64,000 bases of DNA from Podospora comata (taxonomy: Eukaryota > Ascomycota > Sordariomycetes > Sordariales > Podosporaceae): the NCBI GenBank assembly GCA_017354895.1, contig CP071493.1, forward strand, positions 3,720,001 to 3,784,000. Reading direction: 5' to 3'. The notes below the pieces were generated by a model. The model did no database searches, was not told where the DNA came from, and was given only the letters and a program-made list of their open reading frames with translations. Both the position numbers and the translations under genes were made by a program. Numbering within the stretch: the stretch's first letter is position 1; each line of letters opens with the position of its first letter. Shown piece after piece: positions 21,489 to 33,049 of this stretch.

Positions 21489-23150
21489 TATGAAGTCTTC
21501 AATTGCACACTTATGAAACACGCTGAGGTTGCAGATTTGGTAGAAAACGAGCGATGAATTAATTGACTGCTGCTATAAGAAGTAGGACAGGAGCGGTGTG
21601 AGCACGTCAGTCAAGACAGGAAGGAGTACGCAGGCGTCGCTGCCTGGGAAGCTCTGAAGCTCGCCCAACCATCAGTCCACCCGGCCAGCTCTCCCCCGCA
21701 GCTTCATTGCAAGTTCCCTTCTCGTATAGGACTCTTCTGCCTTGTCATTAGTTTGCTTCTTGTGTGCTTGGCATGCTTTCAAATCTGGCGGACATTTATT
21801 ACGGCCATAGGTTCTAGGATATGGAGAATGGAGGCATGGAAAATGGAAAAGTAACTACACCATCATGTTTGATGTTGACAAGATATTTCACATGGAGCTC
21901 GAGGGCCAAATCAAGTTTAGCGCACGATCTCTGGGCAAGCTCGGCAAGCCCCACCCCCGCATTTTCGGTGGACCCTGGACCCTGGCCAGTTGCCCCACAT
22001 CAACGTCGATCAACGACGACGACAAAGATCCATATGACATCCCAAACATCCCATCAAGAGACGATGAAGGTCACGATAAGTGATATGATGTAGGCTTTAG
22101 CAGTCTCAAGTCGCCCATGTCGACGTACTGTTGACAAGCTAGAACAGCCTTTTCGTCATAGACGGTTGAGGCTGGATGAAATCTAACGATTCAATGTAGC
22201 TCAGTTACTTGGCACATTCTGTCGCCTCAGGTGTACGATTCGGCATGTCCGAGATCTCAGTCCAACTCGGCCTCCAGATCGCACCTCCCATGATCGTGCT
22301 TTGTAAGGCGCATCCAGCACGGCCATATTGATCTGATGGAAACACGCCGCACAGCACCTACCGACGCCGAAGACAAAGAAACTGCTGACCGGTGGTTGGT
22401 TATCCATCCATTCGCAATCCGTGGTCCTCAATTCAAGCCCCAGAGCTTTGCTTTAGGTAACCAAGTTGGAAACACGGCGGGGTCAGACCTTCCTATGCAT
22501 GTACGCAACCGTTTCCATGTACATGCATCCAAGTCCTACTTATCACCACCACCCAAGGTAACACTTGACAAACGATGACATGACCTCCCGGACCCTGGGA
22601 AGCTCCGTTCTACCTCTCCCAGTTCCCACACTAGTAGGCAAGTGCCCCGGACAATTATTTGAAAACAAAAAAGAACGTTACTGCTGGCTTGCATGACACC
22701 CACCCCTTCAGGGTCCAGAAAAGCGTCAAGTCCATTGATGAGATCATCATGATTAGCTCACCCCCGGTCCCAATCGCAAGGTTCCAGCCCATGATCCATG
22801 ATCTGAGGTAGGTAGGTAGCTTAGCTTTCCACCTCTCTGCTGAGAGATCGTCAGGAGTGGGCAGATGATAATGCAGTCGCACGCACCCCTTTTTTCTTCT
22901 TAAACCCCGCTCCTGCCCCCAAATCTTTCCAAACCTTTCTTCTGTTCCCCTCCAAGCTCAACTCGAATACAAACACATCGTGAACACAAACCAGGGCTTT
23001 TCAACGGAGAGCTCTCTCAGGATCCACCTTTGTCGATAGTGTAAAACCCGATACTCGTAACACAACATTAACCGATTCACCTACCTCGAGCTATCCAAGG
23101 AAGCTCACCCTAACCAGCCTCGCCCATCACCACCACAACAACAAGACAGC
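21489..23150. other. Intergenic, 1.7 kb
   Basis: Divergent region between UCH and the small gene at 23151. It contains an ATG-initiated 72-codon frame (21865-22083) and an 80-codon frame (22336-22578) on the + strand. Neither shows a domain or clear splice partner, so neither is called. A CT-rich, AC-rich leader at about 22900-23150 looks like the 5' UTR of the next gene. Confidence 0.5.
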
Positions 23151-23538
23151 ATGGCCGATAACATGCCCTCCGGCCCCGAGTTCCGCACCGGCCGCGCCGA
23201 TTCCACCTCTTCTACTTCCTCCACCAGCACGACCAACACCAACTCCAGCTCTGGGATGCCCAAGGCACCAGCTCGCCGGGTAAGTTTATTTTCCAGCAAA
23301 CCAACACAACAGCAAAGTACTAATCCCCCCCAAGAGATCAAGCCACCTCTTCGAAGGCCTCGAAGCCCAAAAACGCTCCCAAGACCCGGCCGCAGTAGCA
23401 AGACGCCAGAGCATGAACGAGCAACGCCCCAAGTCGGGCTTCATCGGCAGCATGTGGAACAAGTATGTCCTTTCCCCTACCATCTCATCTTCCACTTGTC
23501 TAAGCTGACCACCTATCAGCTGGGTCCACGGCCAGTAG
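23151..23538 (+). CDS. Small conserved fungal protein, tentatively conidiation-specific protein 8-like
   Basis: Three exons: 23151-23279, 23335-23462 and 23520-23538. Introns are 55 and 57 nt; the second has donor GTATGT and branch AGCTGACC. The product is 91 residues. The N-terminal half is Ser/Thr-rich. The C-terminal half reads SSHLFEGLEAQKRSQDP and ends RPKSGFIGSMWNNWVHGQ. This C-terminal pattern (short basic/Gln segment, then GFIGxMWxxxxxG) resembles small proteins annotated as conidiation-specific 8 in Sordariomycetes; that link is from memory and tentative. There is no signal peptide or membrane segment. Perfect reading phase through two introns makes a real gene likely. Confidence 0.7.
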
Positions 23539-25093
23539 TAAAAACACTATACTGCTCCCCTCGGGGAGTTCATCAGAGGGCATGAAAAAGCCCCTCCTTG
23601 CTGTTGTTTCCGTTACAGGGTTTCGTTCGGGTCTGGTATTCTTCTGACCATGGATGGCAATGCGGAAAGCACGAAAGCCTACCTACCTGCTGCTGTTTTT
23701 TTTGTTTTTGTTTTTTTGCAATTAATATTTCTCTTGTCTGACAATGGCAAAACTCACCGAGACTGTTTTGCTTATCATACCTTACCTTACTTAATCTGAT
23801 AAATGCGAAAAAAAACCACAAACCTTGAATTAATCTGTCAGCTGCCCCTTTCTCATAGGGAGAGACGTTGTTTTTATATCAAACGTGGTACCTACTTTGG
23901 CCCGGCGAGTTGTGACCCCCTCTTCCCAGACGAACCTTTCATTAATCTTGTCCAAGGCTAATACTCCTACAGCATACGATATTCTTTTGAAAAACATCAC
24001 TTGTTATCTCTAGTAGTCCCGACAGACACCCCCCGATAAGAACAACACCCCCCGATAAGAACAACACCCAAGTCGACGTGAATGCCCTTGGAATTGCCCA
24101 CTGAGATGGATGTATAGCATGCGTTTGAACATAGCACAGCATGTTTGCCAAACTATTTCCCCCGGCGGTCTTGAAATCAGGAAAGGGTTGATTGCCTGAA
24201 CAGGGCCTTGTTTTGATTCATATTAAATAATAGTTACCCGCCTCTTGATCAAGCCACCAAGTAATACCAAAGCCGTAAAGTGCTTCAGAGGCGGTGCTTG
24301 CTAGATATCTCCAATACACAAAGAAGCACATCCTCTACAAACCACCTAGCTTGTTAACTTACACAATGTGGTGATACCGGCGTCTTCTCTTCCACATGCT
24401 GGTTTTTTGCTGTGGGGAGCGTGGTGTGTTGATGAGCATTGGAACAGAATGGTGAAACTGGCTCGGATGGTGGGTGCGCAGCAAGGTAAACAACACAACT
24501 GTCAACCTGTTGCCCTACTGTTCACCAGGTAGTTAGCCGTCTGTCAGCTCACCTACATATAACAAGGGTGTCTGACCAAGGCTGGTGCTCGCAAAGATTG
24601 AGATTGGTTAGGGTCCGGGTAGGTGGGAGAAGATGGTGGTGCCGTCGGACGGGATGCGATTATGGGGTGTGTCGCTCAGGAAGAGAGATGTTGGATGCGG
24701 GCACGATCAGGAGGAGCAGGGTTGGCGTTCCAAAAGGGAACGGTGAAGGACAGAGCATGTTTGGGCAGTTCTGGGCAAGGCACCACAGGGAAGCGAGGCA
24801 GGGAAGCGTGCTCAAGAGGGCAGGCAGGGAAGGTGGGAAATAAAAGCGATCATTATCAAACCTCGGGTCCGTGAACTATAAATGAACAAAACCCCTCAGA
24901 AAATATTTTGCCGGGCAGAAACTGTACGAGATGCCAAAAGCTTTTCCACCCTTCTCCCAACACCCCCAACGCCGTCCAAAAGTCGAAAGGAATAGGGGAA
25001 TTATCGTTTGGTGCCATCGACCGGACCTGTGTTAAAAACTCGTTTCGTTCGGTTACATCCGGTGCTTTTCGTTTTCTGTGGTGGGTTAATCAA
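23539..25093. other. Intergenic, 1.55 kb
   Basis: 3' flank of the small gene and 3' flank of the KH-protein gene. It holds a 19-bp tandem duplication with two GATAAG sites (24028-24066). No gene supported. Confidence 0.6.
24028..24066. repeat. 19-bp tandem duplication containing GATAAG
   Basis: Two adjacent copies of a unit containing CCCCGATAAGAACAACAC, with GATAAG at 24035 and 24054. Fungal GATA factors bind this core. Confidence 0.85.
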
Positions 25094-26644
25094 TTAGTTG
25101 CTGGGCTTGAACTGGTGCTTGAGGCCTTGTTGGAGCTCACCAAGACGAGTGTAGAGCATGTATAGCGCCATCTTGTTGCATTCATCGGTACCAGTGATCG
25201 TGACAAGACGCTCGTTGCTGTTGTCTTGTGGCTCGTTAATCTTGATGACGCTGCCGCTGATCTGACGGATCTCGTTGATCTTCTGGCCACCCTTGCCGAT
25301 GATGGCGCCAACCATGTCATTGGGGATGTAGATTTGTTGAGTCATAGGCCCACCGGCCGCGCCACCAGAGCCAGCTGCCTGCGGACCGTGAGGACCGGTG
25401 TGGGGCTGGGGCCCAACATGTCCGGCGTGTCCGGCATGGGGTGGCATGTGGGGGGCGGCAGGTCCATAACCCCCAGCAGCCTGAGCACCAGCAAAGTGCA
25501 TTGGGACCGCGGGGCCAGGATGTGCCGCCTGAGGATAAGCGCCATACTGAGGCGCGCCGCCGTAAGCCTGGGGCGGCATGTGGTGGGCTCTAGGGTCCGG
25601 ACGGCGGTTGTTGTAGTGGTCGCGCTGACCAAAGTTTCCGCCGGCGGGTTGAGGAACGTATGGGACGACAGTCATGCCACCTGTGACGGCAGCAGGACCG
25701 CCGCTGCGGGTAGCGTAGGCAGAGGCAGCAGCCCCGCCAAAGCGCTCGTTGAGCTGCTCCAAAAGGGTGCTACCGACATAGTATGTGGCGATGTGTACAG
25801 CGTCAGCAACGCCCGTGACGACCAGAGAACGCTCCGAAGACGCGGGGAGGCAGGAGTCAGAAGCGTTCAGGCGGGCACCAGAAGCTTCTTGGATCTCCTT
25901 GATGCGAGACCCACCCTTCCCAATGATGGAGCCGATCAGAACATGGGGGATCAGAAGACGCAGGGGATAGGTCTTGGAGTGCTGGTTGGAGGGCTCAGAC
26001 AACGGCTCGTTGTTGAGGGTGCGGATAATCAAGCCAAAGGCCTGTGCAATGTTGTGTTAGTTGAGGCTAGAAATCAAGACAGAATTGAAGCAGCATACCT
26101 TTGCAGCAGCATCAACAACACCGCTGACCGTCAGAATACGCTCAACGGCGCCCTTCTGATAGTCACTAACAGTGCACTTGGCTCCTGACGATTGTCTGAT
26201 CTTGGACACATTCTCGCCGCCTTTCCCGATTATAGTCGCGGCTTCGGGACTTGAAATAACGGCGCGGATGTGTATCCAGGCAGTCTCATCACGAGACTCT
26301 GCAGGGGGGTTCGCCTGCGCCTCAGACGAGGCGGTATCCACCGTGGTGCTGGTGGTGGGCTTTGTTTCCGGAGCATCGGGGACGACTGTGTCACCCTGAT
26401 GGTCCGTCGCCTCGGGCTTTTCGCCGTTCGTCTTCGCCGTGCCGTTGGCCTGAGGGGCCGGGACGGAGGAGGCGGTCTCGTCGTTCAAAGGAGAGATGGT
26501 GTCGGCCTTGTTGTCCTCCTGCTGCTCCTTGATGACCTTGTCCAAAGCCGGACGTTTGGCCTCGGGCTGGTCGTTGCGGGAGGGGGACGACGTGTCCTCG
26601 AGAGGACGTTTGGTGGACTGTGTTGGCTGGGGAGAGGCGGACAT
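25094..26644 (-). CDS. Three-KH-domain RNA-binding protein (Pbp2/Rnc1/PCBP type)
   Basis: Two exons: 26644-26099 and 26041-25094. The 57-nt intron has donor GTATGC and acceptor GCACAG. The product is 497 residues. A ~115-residue charged, low-complexity N-terminus contains a KRP-rich possible nuclear signal. KH1 has GxxG loop IIGKGGENVSKIR, KH2 has IIGKGGSRIKEIQ, and KH3, near the C-terminus, has IIGKGGQKINEIR. Between KH2 and KH3 lies a ~120-residue Gly/Pro/His/Ala/Gln-rich linker. All three GxxG loops are intact, so single-stranded RNA (poly-C-type) binding is expected. S. pombe Rnc1 stabilises MAPK-phosphatase mRNA and yeast Pbp2/Hek2 act in telomere and mRNA biology; the role here is inferred only at family level. 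Confidence 0.93.
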
Positions 26645-28115
26645 GGTGAAATACCTAATTAAGTGATCTCTTTTTGTTTAAGGGGGAGGAGGATGACTCT
26701 TGTTTCACTTTGGAGAGCAAGCCGTTTGCTCAATGTCGGATTCTCGAAGGTATTCAATTGAATATTTTATGTTGTTATCTACACCTGGAAGGGTTTTCGA
26801 AGAAAACGGGCTAGGTGTAGTGGCGGGGGCGGGACTGGACTGGGCCGTGAACTGAGGATAGGCTTGACTTGGGCCGGGACGGACTGAAGCTAGGGAGTTC
26901 GGGTTGGGTGATGATGGCTTGTCAAAACAAGGGGACGTTGTGGCTTGAGAGGGCGTGCAAAGATGGAGTGTGTGATCCAGTGCCAACTCAATCGGTGCTG
27001 CGCGACAAGCTACAAAGCACTGTGGCGAACTGACGGAGACTGTGATGGAGGCGCGACGGGCTGCGGGTGAAGTGCAAGTGAAGTAGTAGAGGAGGTGTTG
27101 TGTGAGTGTGCTGATAAAGGCAGGGTGAAGCAGTAGGTGAGGCAGGTGAGGCAGGTAGGTGAGGTAGGTGGTGATGGAGGTGGTGGGTGACGGGAGTCAA
27201 GGCAGAAGGGTCGGGTGGTTCTTGCGGAAAAAAGCACCTTGAGGTATCTCAAACCTTTTGCCTGTCAAACCGGGCGCTCCGTTTCAACTTGCTCTCTCTT
27301 TGACCTTCCGTTCCCAGCTCAGCGACAGCTGTAGTGGGATGCCACGAGTGTCGATGTGTTTGGTGTGTGGAATGCGACCGATGTGCAAGGTAGCGTGCAG
27401 GATTAATATCGAAGAGGCAAACCGATCGATGCGGGAGACCGATGGATACCGTGTGAGTGGGAGACGACGGCACGGGGTAGGTGACTGGTCGGGTTCTGTG
27501 GCGATGTTGAGTTTTCCACGTGCAAAGGGATGAAGGAAGGAAGAGAGGGCAGGAGGAGGAAGAGGTCGGGTCGGTGTCTCGAAATAATCGAGTTTTGGCT
27601 GAGAGGGACGGAAATGGAAGCGAGACCCAGCGTTTCGCAGCCAGCCTCGCTGGGCGGTGGATGCCCTTTCACCGTGCACTCTTCTGGCCACAGCCGGCTG
27701 ATGTTCTAATTTGGCGGTAATAGTGGGGCAACCACGTCGCGCTCGGCTTCGGATTGGTCCGCCAGCAAGCCAACAGTGGAACGGTAGCAACGCCTCTCTC
27801 ACCAGTCCTCCATTTTAATTTACAACTCTCTTAAACGCATGCTGCCCCATGCTTTGTACGACATATTTGTTTCGTCTACCCGATTCTTCTATTGTGACAT
27901 ATTTCTCGGCAGCAAATCTATCGAGCTCCCGATGTCTTCTTGGAGGGCGGAATATGAAAGAGTAGAATTACATAAAGCTACGGCTGAAGAAGCGTCACGA
28001 GTCTCCGCGGACCTCCACATTCACAATTCAAGATCTTCTATTTTCCATCCCACCTGTCCCGCTTCCCGTCTTGCCGCCGCCCTACGCGGAGACCTGATCC
28101 TGTTGTCCGAGCCCA
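26645..28115. other. Divergent promoter region
   Basis: Between the KH-protein gene (minus) and the CENP-K-like gene (plus). It has imperfect GAGGCAGGT/GAGGTAGGT repeats at about 27132-27190. Overlapping frames on both strands, several of them started by non-ATG codons, show no domain. A long 5' UTR for either gene is possible. Confidence 0.55.
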
Positions 28116-29152
28116 ATGGAGTTTGAATATGACAACCCCGCCAGGGCCCACGAGGCCGACATGGAGCGGACTATACAGGAGCTCAACAAGAGAAAGAGAG
28201 AGCTTGAAGAGGCAATCCAGGAGGTTTGTGCCGTTCCCATATGCTGTGCCTCACCCTGCTAATTCTTCTGCAGTTACGGTCATCTTCAACTGTGCCGGAC
28301 ACTGAGCCCTCACCAGAAGACACACTGGAGATCTTTACCAAGGCATATGAAGAAGTTGCCGAGTCCAAACCGTTCCTTCCTGCGCCAGGCTCGGTTCTGC
28401 CAGCCCTGCTTGCCATCAGGAACGCACGCAACACAATAAATGAGTCCAATGAGTATCTGGAATCACAGGCGAAGTCACAGGATGAGTTGGCTCGAAAATT
28501 GGAGGCCGAAAAGACGGCCCTGCGAGAGCAACAGGCGCTGAAAACAGCTCTGGAGAACCGTATTCAATCTCTACGGGACGGGCTCGAGAACAAGCAAGAA
28601 AAGACGCCGGAGCAGATGGCCAAGGAGCGCATTGCCGAGCTCAAGCGACAAAAAAAGGAGTGGGAAAACAGAACAGCCAAATTAACCAAGGACCTTGATT
28701 GGTTCATTGAAGAGCACTTGGGGCCTATGTTGGCAGCCGAAGAGCTCGGCGGGCCGGTTGTTGGGCAACTGACGGACATCGACCCTGAAGATCTGAGTGC
28801 TGGCTTCAGTGCTCAGGGGAAGCTGAAAAAGGCTAAAGACCAGCCGGACATTGACAAGCGACAGAGACGAATAGACGAGATCTGGGGAGCTCAGGACCAG
28901 CAAGGCGAGAGCAACAAGAGAAAACGAGAGGAGGACGAAGCATCTGCTGCGGTTGCTGACATTAGGCGTCTCATTGAGCAACTGATGAACAAGCTAGTGG
29001 AGTCACAAGGTGACAACTCGGCAAGCTACTTGAAGATATCCAAGGAGACAGCCGCGGTCCGGTTTCTCGTCCGATCCAAGGTCGCCTCATTTCATCCCAA
29101 GGATGCACAAAAGTTGCGACTTGTAGATTTCGGGAGGGATATCGATGATTAG
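28116..29152 (+). CDS. Coiled-coil protein, probable CENP-K/Sim4-like kinetochore subunit
   Basis: Two exons: 28116-28223 and 28274-29152. The 50-nt intron ends TTCTGCAG. The product is 328 residues. It begins with a helical segment (ERTIQELNKRKRELEEAIQE). After a Pro-rich patch come long, highly charged coiled coils at about residues 100-170 and 215-275. The C-terminus (RFLVRSKVASFHPKDAQKLR, then LVDFGRDIDD) is globular-looking and matches my memory of fungal proteins annotated as Cenp-K, a component of the constitutive centromere-associated network. The identification rests on architecture and this tail, so it is moderate. Another coiled-coil nuclear protein is the alternative. Confidence 0.6.
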
Positions 29153-29381
29153 TCATTCAGGGGTCGTAGGAAGCCGTTACATGTTGCAGGCATCACAGCC
29201 ACGACGATCTTCCGTTTCAATACTGTTCCTCAGTGAATCATAATTCGCCTTTGGGAATGCGATTCATATCATCACCATCGACAGGCTCCAATGACGTTGT
29301 GACATGCTCGCCCCAATTGACCAATGAGATGCTACATGACTCACCCAGTTCCCTCCCACCCCTTGCATTTCAATTAAGCCA

Positions 29382-29413
29382 ACGCGACGCGTTATCCAAA
29401 ACGCAAAACGCGT
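29382..29413. promoter_or_regulatory. MCB (ACGCGT) cluster upstream of dUTPase
   Basis: Two exact MluI cell-cycle boxes ACGCGT at 29387-29392 and 29408-29413, plus an overlapping ACGCGA at 29382-29387. They lie 60-90 bp before the first dUTPase ATG. In yeasts MBF/DSC1 binds this element and drives G1/S genes. Confidence 0.7.
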
Positions 29414-29470
29414 CTCCCATTTCCCAATTCTTCCCACTACTAATATTACTGGCAAGCCTCCAAGAAGAAC

Positions 29471-30324
29471 ATGCGAAAAGCTGCATTTGCCATTTGCCAA
29501 CGACTATCCAACCAATTACGACCAACCACACCTTCTCACCACCGTCATCATCCCCTGCTCTCATCCACCACCAGCATCATGACTGCCACCGTCCGCAACG
29601 ATCCTATAGTCCCCACTTCCCCACCAGCAGCAAAGCGTCTCAAAACCGACACCAACGTTTCTGAGGAGGCGACCTCTTCCTCTTCCATCACCACAACCAC
29701 AACAAAAGACACCACCACTGCCGCAGAAGGAAACACCACGACCAATTCCGCCACCACAACCGCAACAACAGTCACCACAATGGCCGCCGAACCTGCTGCC
29801 GTCCTCTCCCTCCAAGTGAAGAAGTTGTCCTCCACCGCCCGGCTGCCCACACGGGGATCTGCTTTCGCGGCGGGATATGATCTTTATGCGTCAAAGGACA
29901 CGACTATTCCTGCGAGGGGAAAGGCGCTGGTTGATACGGATATTAGCATTGCTGTTCCGGCTAATACATGTGAGCACCCCCAATACCCTACTCCAACCCC
30001 CCGAACTGAAACATTTTGCTAATGTGTAACAATGTAGACGGGCGCATCGCCCCCCGCTCCGGCCTGGCCGCGAAGCACTTTATCGACACCGGCGCCGGTG
30101 TCATCGACGCTGACTACCGCGGTCCGGTCAAGGTTCTCTTGTTCAACCATGCCGATTCCGACTTTGAGGTCAAGGAGGGGGATCGGATCGCGCAGCTGAT
30201 TGTGGAACGGATTTTTACCCCCGAGGTGGTGGAGGTTCAGGAGTTGGAGGAGAGCGTGAGGGGGGCGGGGGGGTTTGGGAGTACGGGGGGTTTTGGGGCG
30301 ACTGCTGCTCCTGTCGTTAACTAG
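29471..30324 (+). CDS. DUT1: dUTPase (deoxyuridine triphosphatase)
   Basis: Two exons: 29471-29969 and 30038-30324. The 68-nt intron has donor GTGAGC and joins PANT to [11 protein letters not shown]. All five trimeric dUTPase motifs are present: [35 protein letters not shown] and the Gly-rich C-terminal [12 protein letters not shown]. The enzyme hydrolyses dUTP to dUMP and pyrophosphate, keeping uracil out of DNA. There are two in-frame ATGs. 29471 gives 261 residues with a basic amphipathic start ([18 protein letters not shown]) like a mitochondrial presequence. 29579 gives 225 residues starting near a c-Myc-like nuclear signal ([10 protein letters not shown]). A Ser/Thr-rich linker precedes the catalytic core. 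MCB boxes lie upstream. Confidence 0.95.
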
Positions 30325-30613
30325 GCGTTTGTTTTGATGATGGTTAATAATAGTTGGAGTTGGGTCTGAAAGTCATTTTGTCTTGTCAAGAAGCTGGTTA
30401 AGAATGATGGGCTCATTCAGGGATACGGCAAAATATAATCAAATTTGTAATCCAACAGAAAAAAATCATCGTGGTATATTCCCAACAGCAAAAAAGATAT
30501 TCTATCGTACGCTTTCTAAGAGCTTTGCGTCGTCTAGGCCACATCCTCCCTTTCTACTTGATCCCATTCAAACCCTCACTCCTATTACTCTCCTTAAACC
30601 CACATCCTATTGT

Positions 30614-32171
30614 TTACAACCTCCTCGCCCTAAAAACCACCTTCGGCCCCCTCAAACTATCCAAATGCCTCACCAGCTTCAGCTCGGCCGCCTTGCTCTT
30701 CAGCACCTGCATCTGCTTTTTCCCTAACCCCCCCTCCCCCTCCCCATTCCCATTCCCATTCCCATTCCCATTCCCATTCCCATTCCCATTCCCATTCCCA
30801 TTCCCATTCCCATTCCCATTCCCATTCCCATTCCCATTCCCATTCACCCCCCCTGTTTTCACCCCCCTAACCATCTCCTCCAACCGTCTCTCCAACCCCT
30901 CCGCCGTCTTGGCCAACACCTCATGCATACTCCCCAACACCCTCTCCGCCGCCCTCGCCAAAGGCAACTCCAACGCACCAACCCCATCCTCACTCAACCA
31001 GCTTCTTCTAGTATCTAACCCCGGCTCTGTCGATGTAGAAGCGTCACAAACCGCCTCCCTCATCCTCACAACCATCAACGCGGCAAACATGTCCCCCGTC
31101 CCGGAGAAGTAGCAATCAATCGCCGGAAAGGAGATCTTGAACGCTCTGGGCTGTTTTGTACTCGTCATTGACGACCCGACAACGCTGAGGGTTTTTTTGT
31201 TGCCTGGGGTGTCGGGGTCTGTGTCGTCGGGAAGTGAGAGCGAGGTTATGACGATGTGTGGGACGCCGTAGCGGGAGTGGAGGACCTCAATCGCCTTGCC
31301 CAAGCTGAGCATATCCGTGATTTTCACCTCTGATAGCAGCCTGGTGTATTGTTAGCAGCCCCTTCATTTCTACCATCCCAATCCACAACCACCTCGTGCC
31401 CCCCGCCCCCCCTTAAAAAAAAGAAACAAAAAGGGAAAACTCACTCAGCCTCAAACTGATTAGGCAAACACAAATCCGCCTTTCCCGCCAAGCCCCGGTA
31501 CACAGGGACAACATCACCTCCGACATACAGATTCCCATTATCCCCCATCACCGGGTCCAGCACCCAAAAGAACCTCCCCTCCGCTCTGGACTTGAGTTCC
31601 TCCGCAATCCTCCCCACAACCCCCAGCGCCTCCGCCCCAGGTACATACCCCGAGAGCATCATATCAAAGTCATCCAAAAACGACTGCTTAAGCCCCGACC
31701 ACAGATCGAGGATATGCTCAGGTGTCGAGCGGGTGCCCGTCCACTGCCCGTAGCCGGTGTGGTTGGAAAAGTCGACCGTGTTCAGGGCCGCGACGTCGCA
31801 GCCGAGGGATTGCATGGTGAAGGTTGCTATTTTGTTGCCGACGTATCTTTCGTTCTTGGGTGTCAGCAGGGGGCCATGCGGTGGGTGAACAGGGAGAGAT
31901 GGGTGTTGGTTGAGTAGTGAGTCAAGAACCCATATCTTACAACCAAACCCAAACGAAGTGGTGAAGATATATCATGGTGGCAGCGGTAGTGAGAGTGAGG
32001 GCAGAGAGGTAAAGACTCACCCAGAAACGACCTTTCAAAACCATTAGCCTAACCACTCTCTCTAATATATACCACAAAAAGGAAAAAAAAGAAAAGAAAA
32101 AAAGATCAACACCGTACATGGCTCGCAATAGCCAACACCCTTGTTTCTGGCACCGGTGGCTCTGCGCTCAT
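30614..32171 (-). CDS. Pyridoxal kinase with microexon and Gly-Asn repeat
   Basis: Four exons: 32171-32118, 32031-32021, 31846-31445, 31340-30614. The product is 397 residues. The second exon is only 11 nt; splicing it in gives [16 protein letters not shown], the conserved ribokinase-family N-terminus that no other join recovers. Both flanking introns have branch points (GCTAAT, GCTGAC) and AAAG acceptors. Other motifs: [20 protein letters not shown] (metal/phosphate region), and [11 protein letters not shown] carrying the catalytic Asp. The enzyme phosphorylates pyridoxal, pyridoxine and pyridoxamine with ATP to make the PLP cofactor; the yeast relative is Bud16. An uncommon (Gly-Asn)n tract lies about 45 residues before the C-terminus, in a part variable in the family. 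Confidence 0.92.
30744..30846. repeat. CCCATT hexanucleotide repeat, 17 copies, coding
   Basis: Seventeen perfect tandem CCCATT units (GGGAAT on the coding strand) in frame within the last exon of pyridoxal kinase, encoding alternating Gly and Asn. Confidence 0.97.
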
Positions 32172-33049
32172 CTTGGAAGGAGGTTGTTGGCGATATAATG
32201 CGCCTTTCGGATCTATACGTATGCGACAAGCCCTGGTAACGTTTGCGCGGGCACCTCAACGACAAGCACCGGAGCGGGTGACGGCGCAAAGAATCCGGGG
32301 CGGCAGCTGTATTCAAAAATCGAGCGGGTATACCGGCCGAAAATGCAAATAATAGTTAGTGTGCAGGAATATCGAAACACAAAAAAAAAGTAAAGATGTG
32401 ACGTCCGTCATGTCATATAAAAAGTGATGTTCTAGAAAGAGCCGGTGACTCGACTTCTAAAACCATCCTAAAAATCCATAAGCGATATCGCCCTCCCCCC
32501 CCCCCAAAAACCCCAGCCACGAACGCCCGATCAAAAACGTCAGCCCTTCACCGAAACCCAAGATCCTGGCATCCTCCCAAGCTACTAATAAACCGGGCAC
32601 ATGGCGAAAAAAGGGGTTCTAGAAACAGACTGCGCTGACCCAAGCAAGGTGTCTAGCTAGACTCATGCACATGGTATTTACCCCGCCATCCATGAGGCTG
32701 CCCCGCACCCATTCTCCAAAAGTGCTGAGACCGCCACAGCGATGCCCAAAAGATGGGACGAGAGGGATTCTAGACATCAAGTACAAGTCCGACCGGAAAA
32801 AGAAAAAAAAACGGGTTATGCCAACAATGCAATATGGCACCAAGACAGACTTTATTAACCCCCATGCACCTGCCCCAAAATCGATACCAAATGGTGGTTG
32901 ACAACTATTAACATGTTGATACACACTCCCACTAAAAGTACATCTACCACACCAATCTTGCAGGTATCCATGCACAAGGTCAACTCCATCTGATTGTATA
33001 CGTGACAGTCGTTATCGTTTTAGATTGCGCTTCCTCTCCATCGCGACCG
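32172..33049. other. Intergenic between pyridoxal kinase and PCNA
   Basis: Promoter of pyridoxal kinase (minus) and 3' flank of PCNA (minus). It has a 10-C run near 32495 and A-rich tracts. No gene supported. Confidence 0.65.

Noticed and set aside
21865-22083. ATG-initiated 72-codon + strand frame
   Set aside because: The start looks plausible (MFDVDKIFHMELEGQIKF), but the remainder is low complexity and no splice partner was found. Left uncalled pending expression data.
25226-26188. 320-codon + strand frame
   Set aside because: Antisense of the KH-protein gene and it runs through that gene's intron.
27284-27802. 172-codon minus-strand frame between the KH and CENP-K-like genes
   Set aside because: No domain; overlapping frames occur on both strands.
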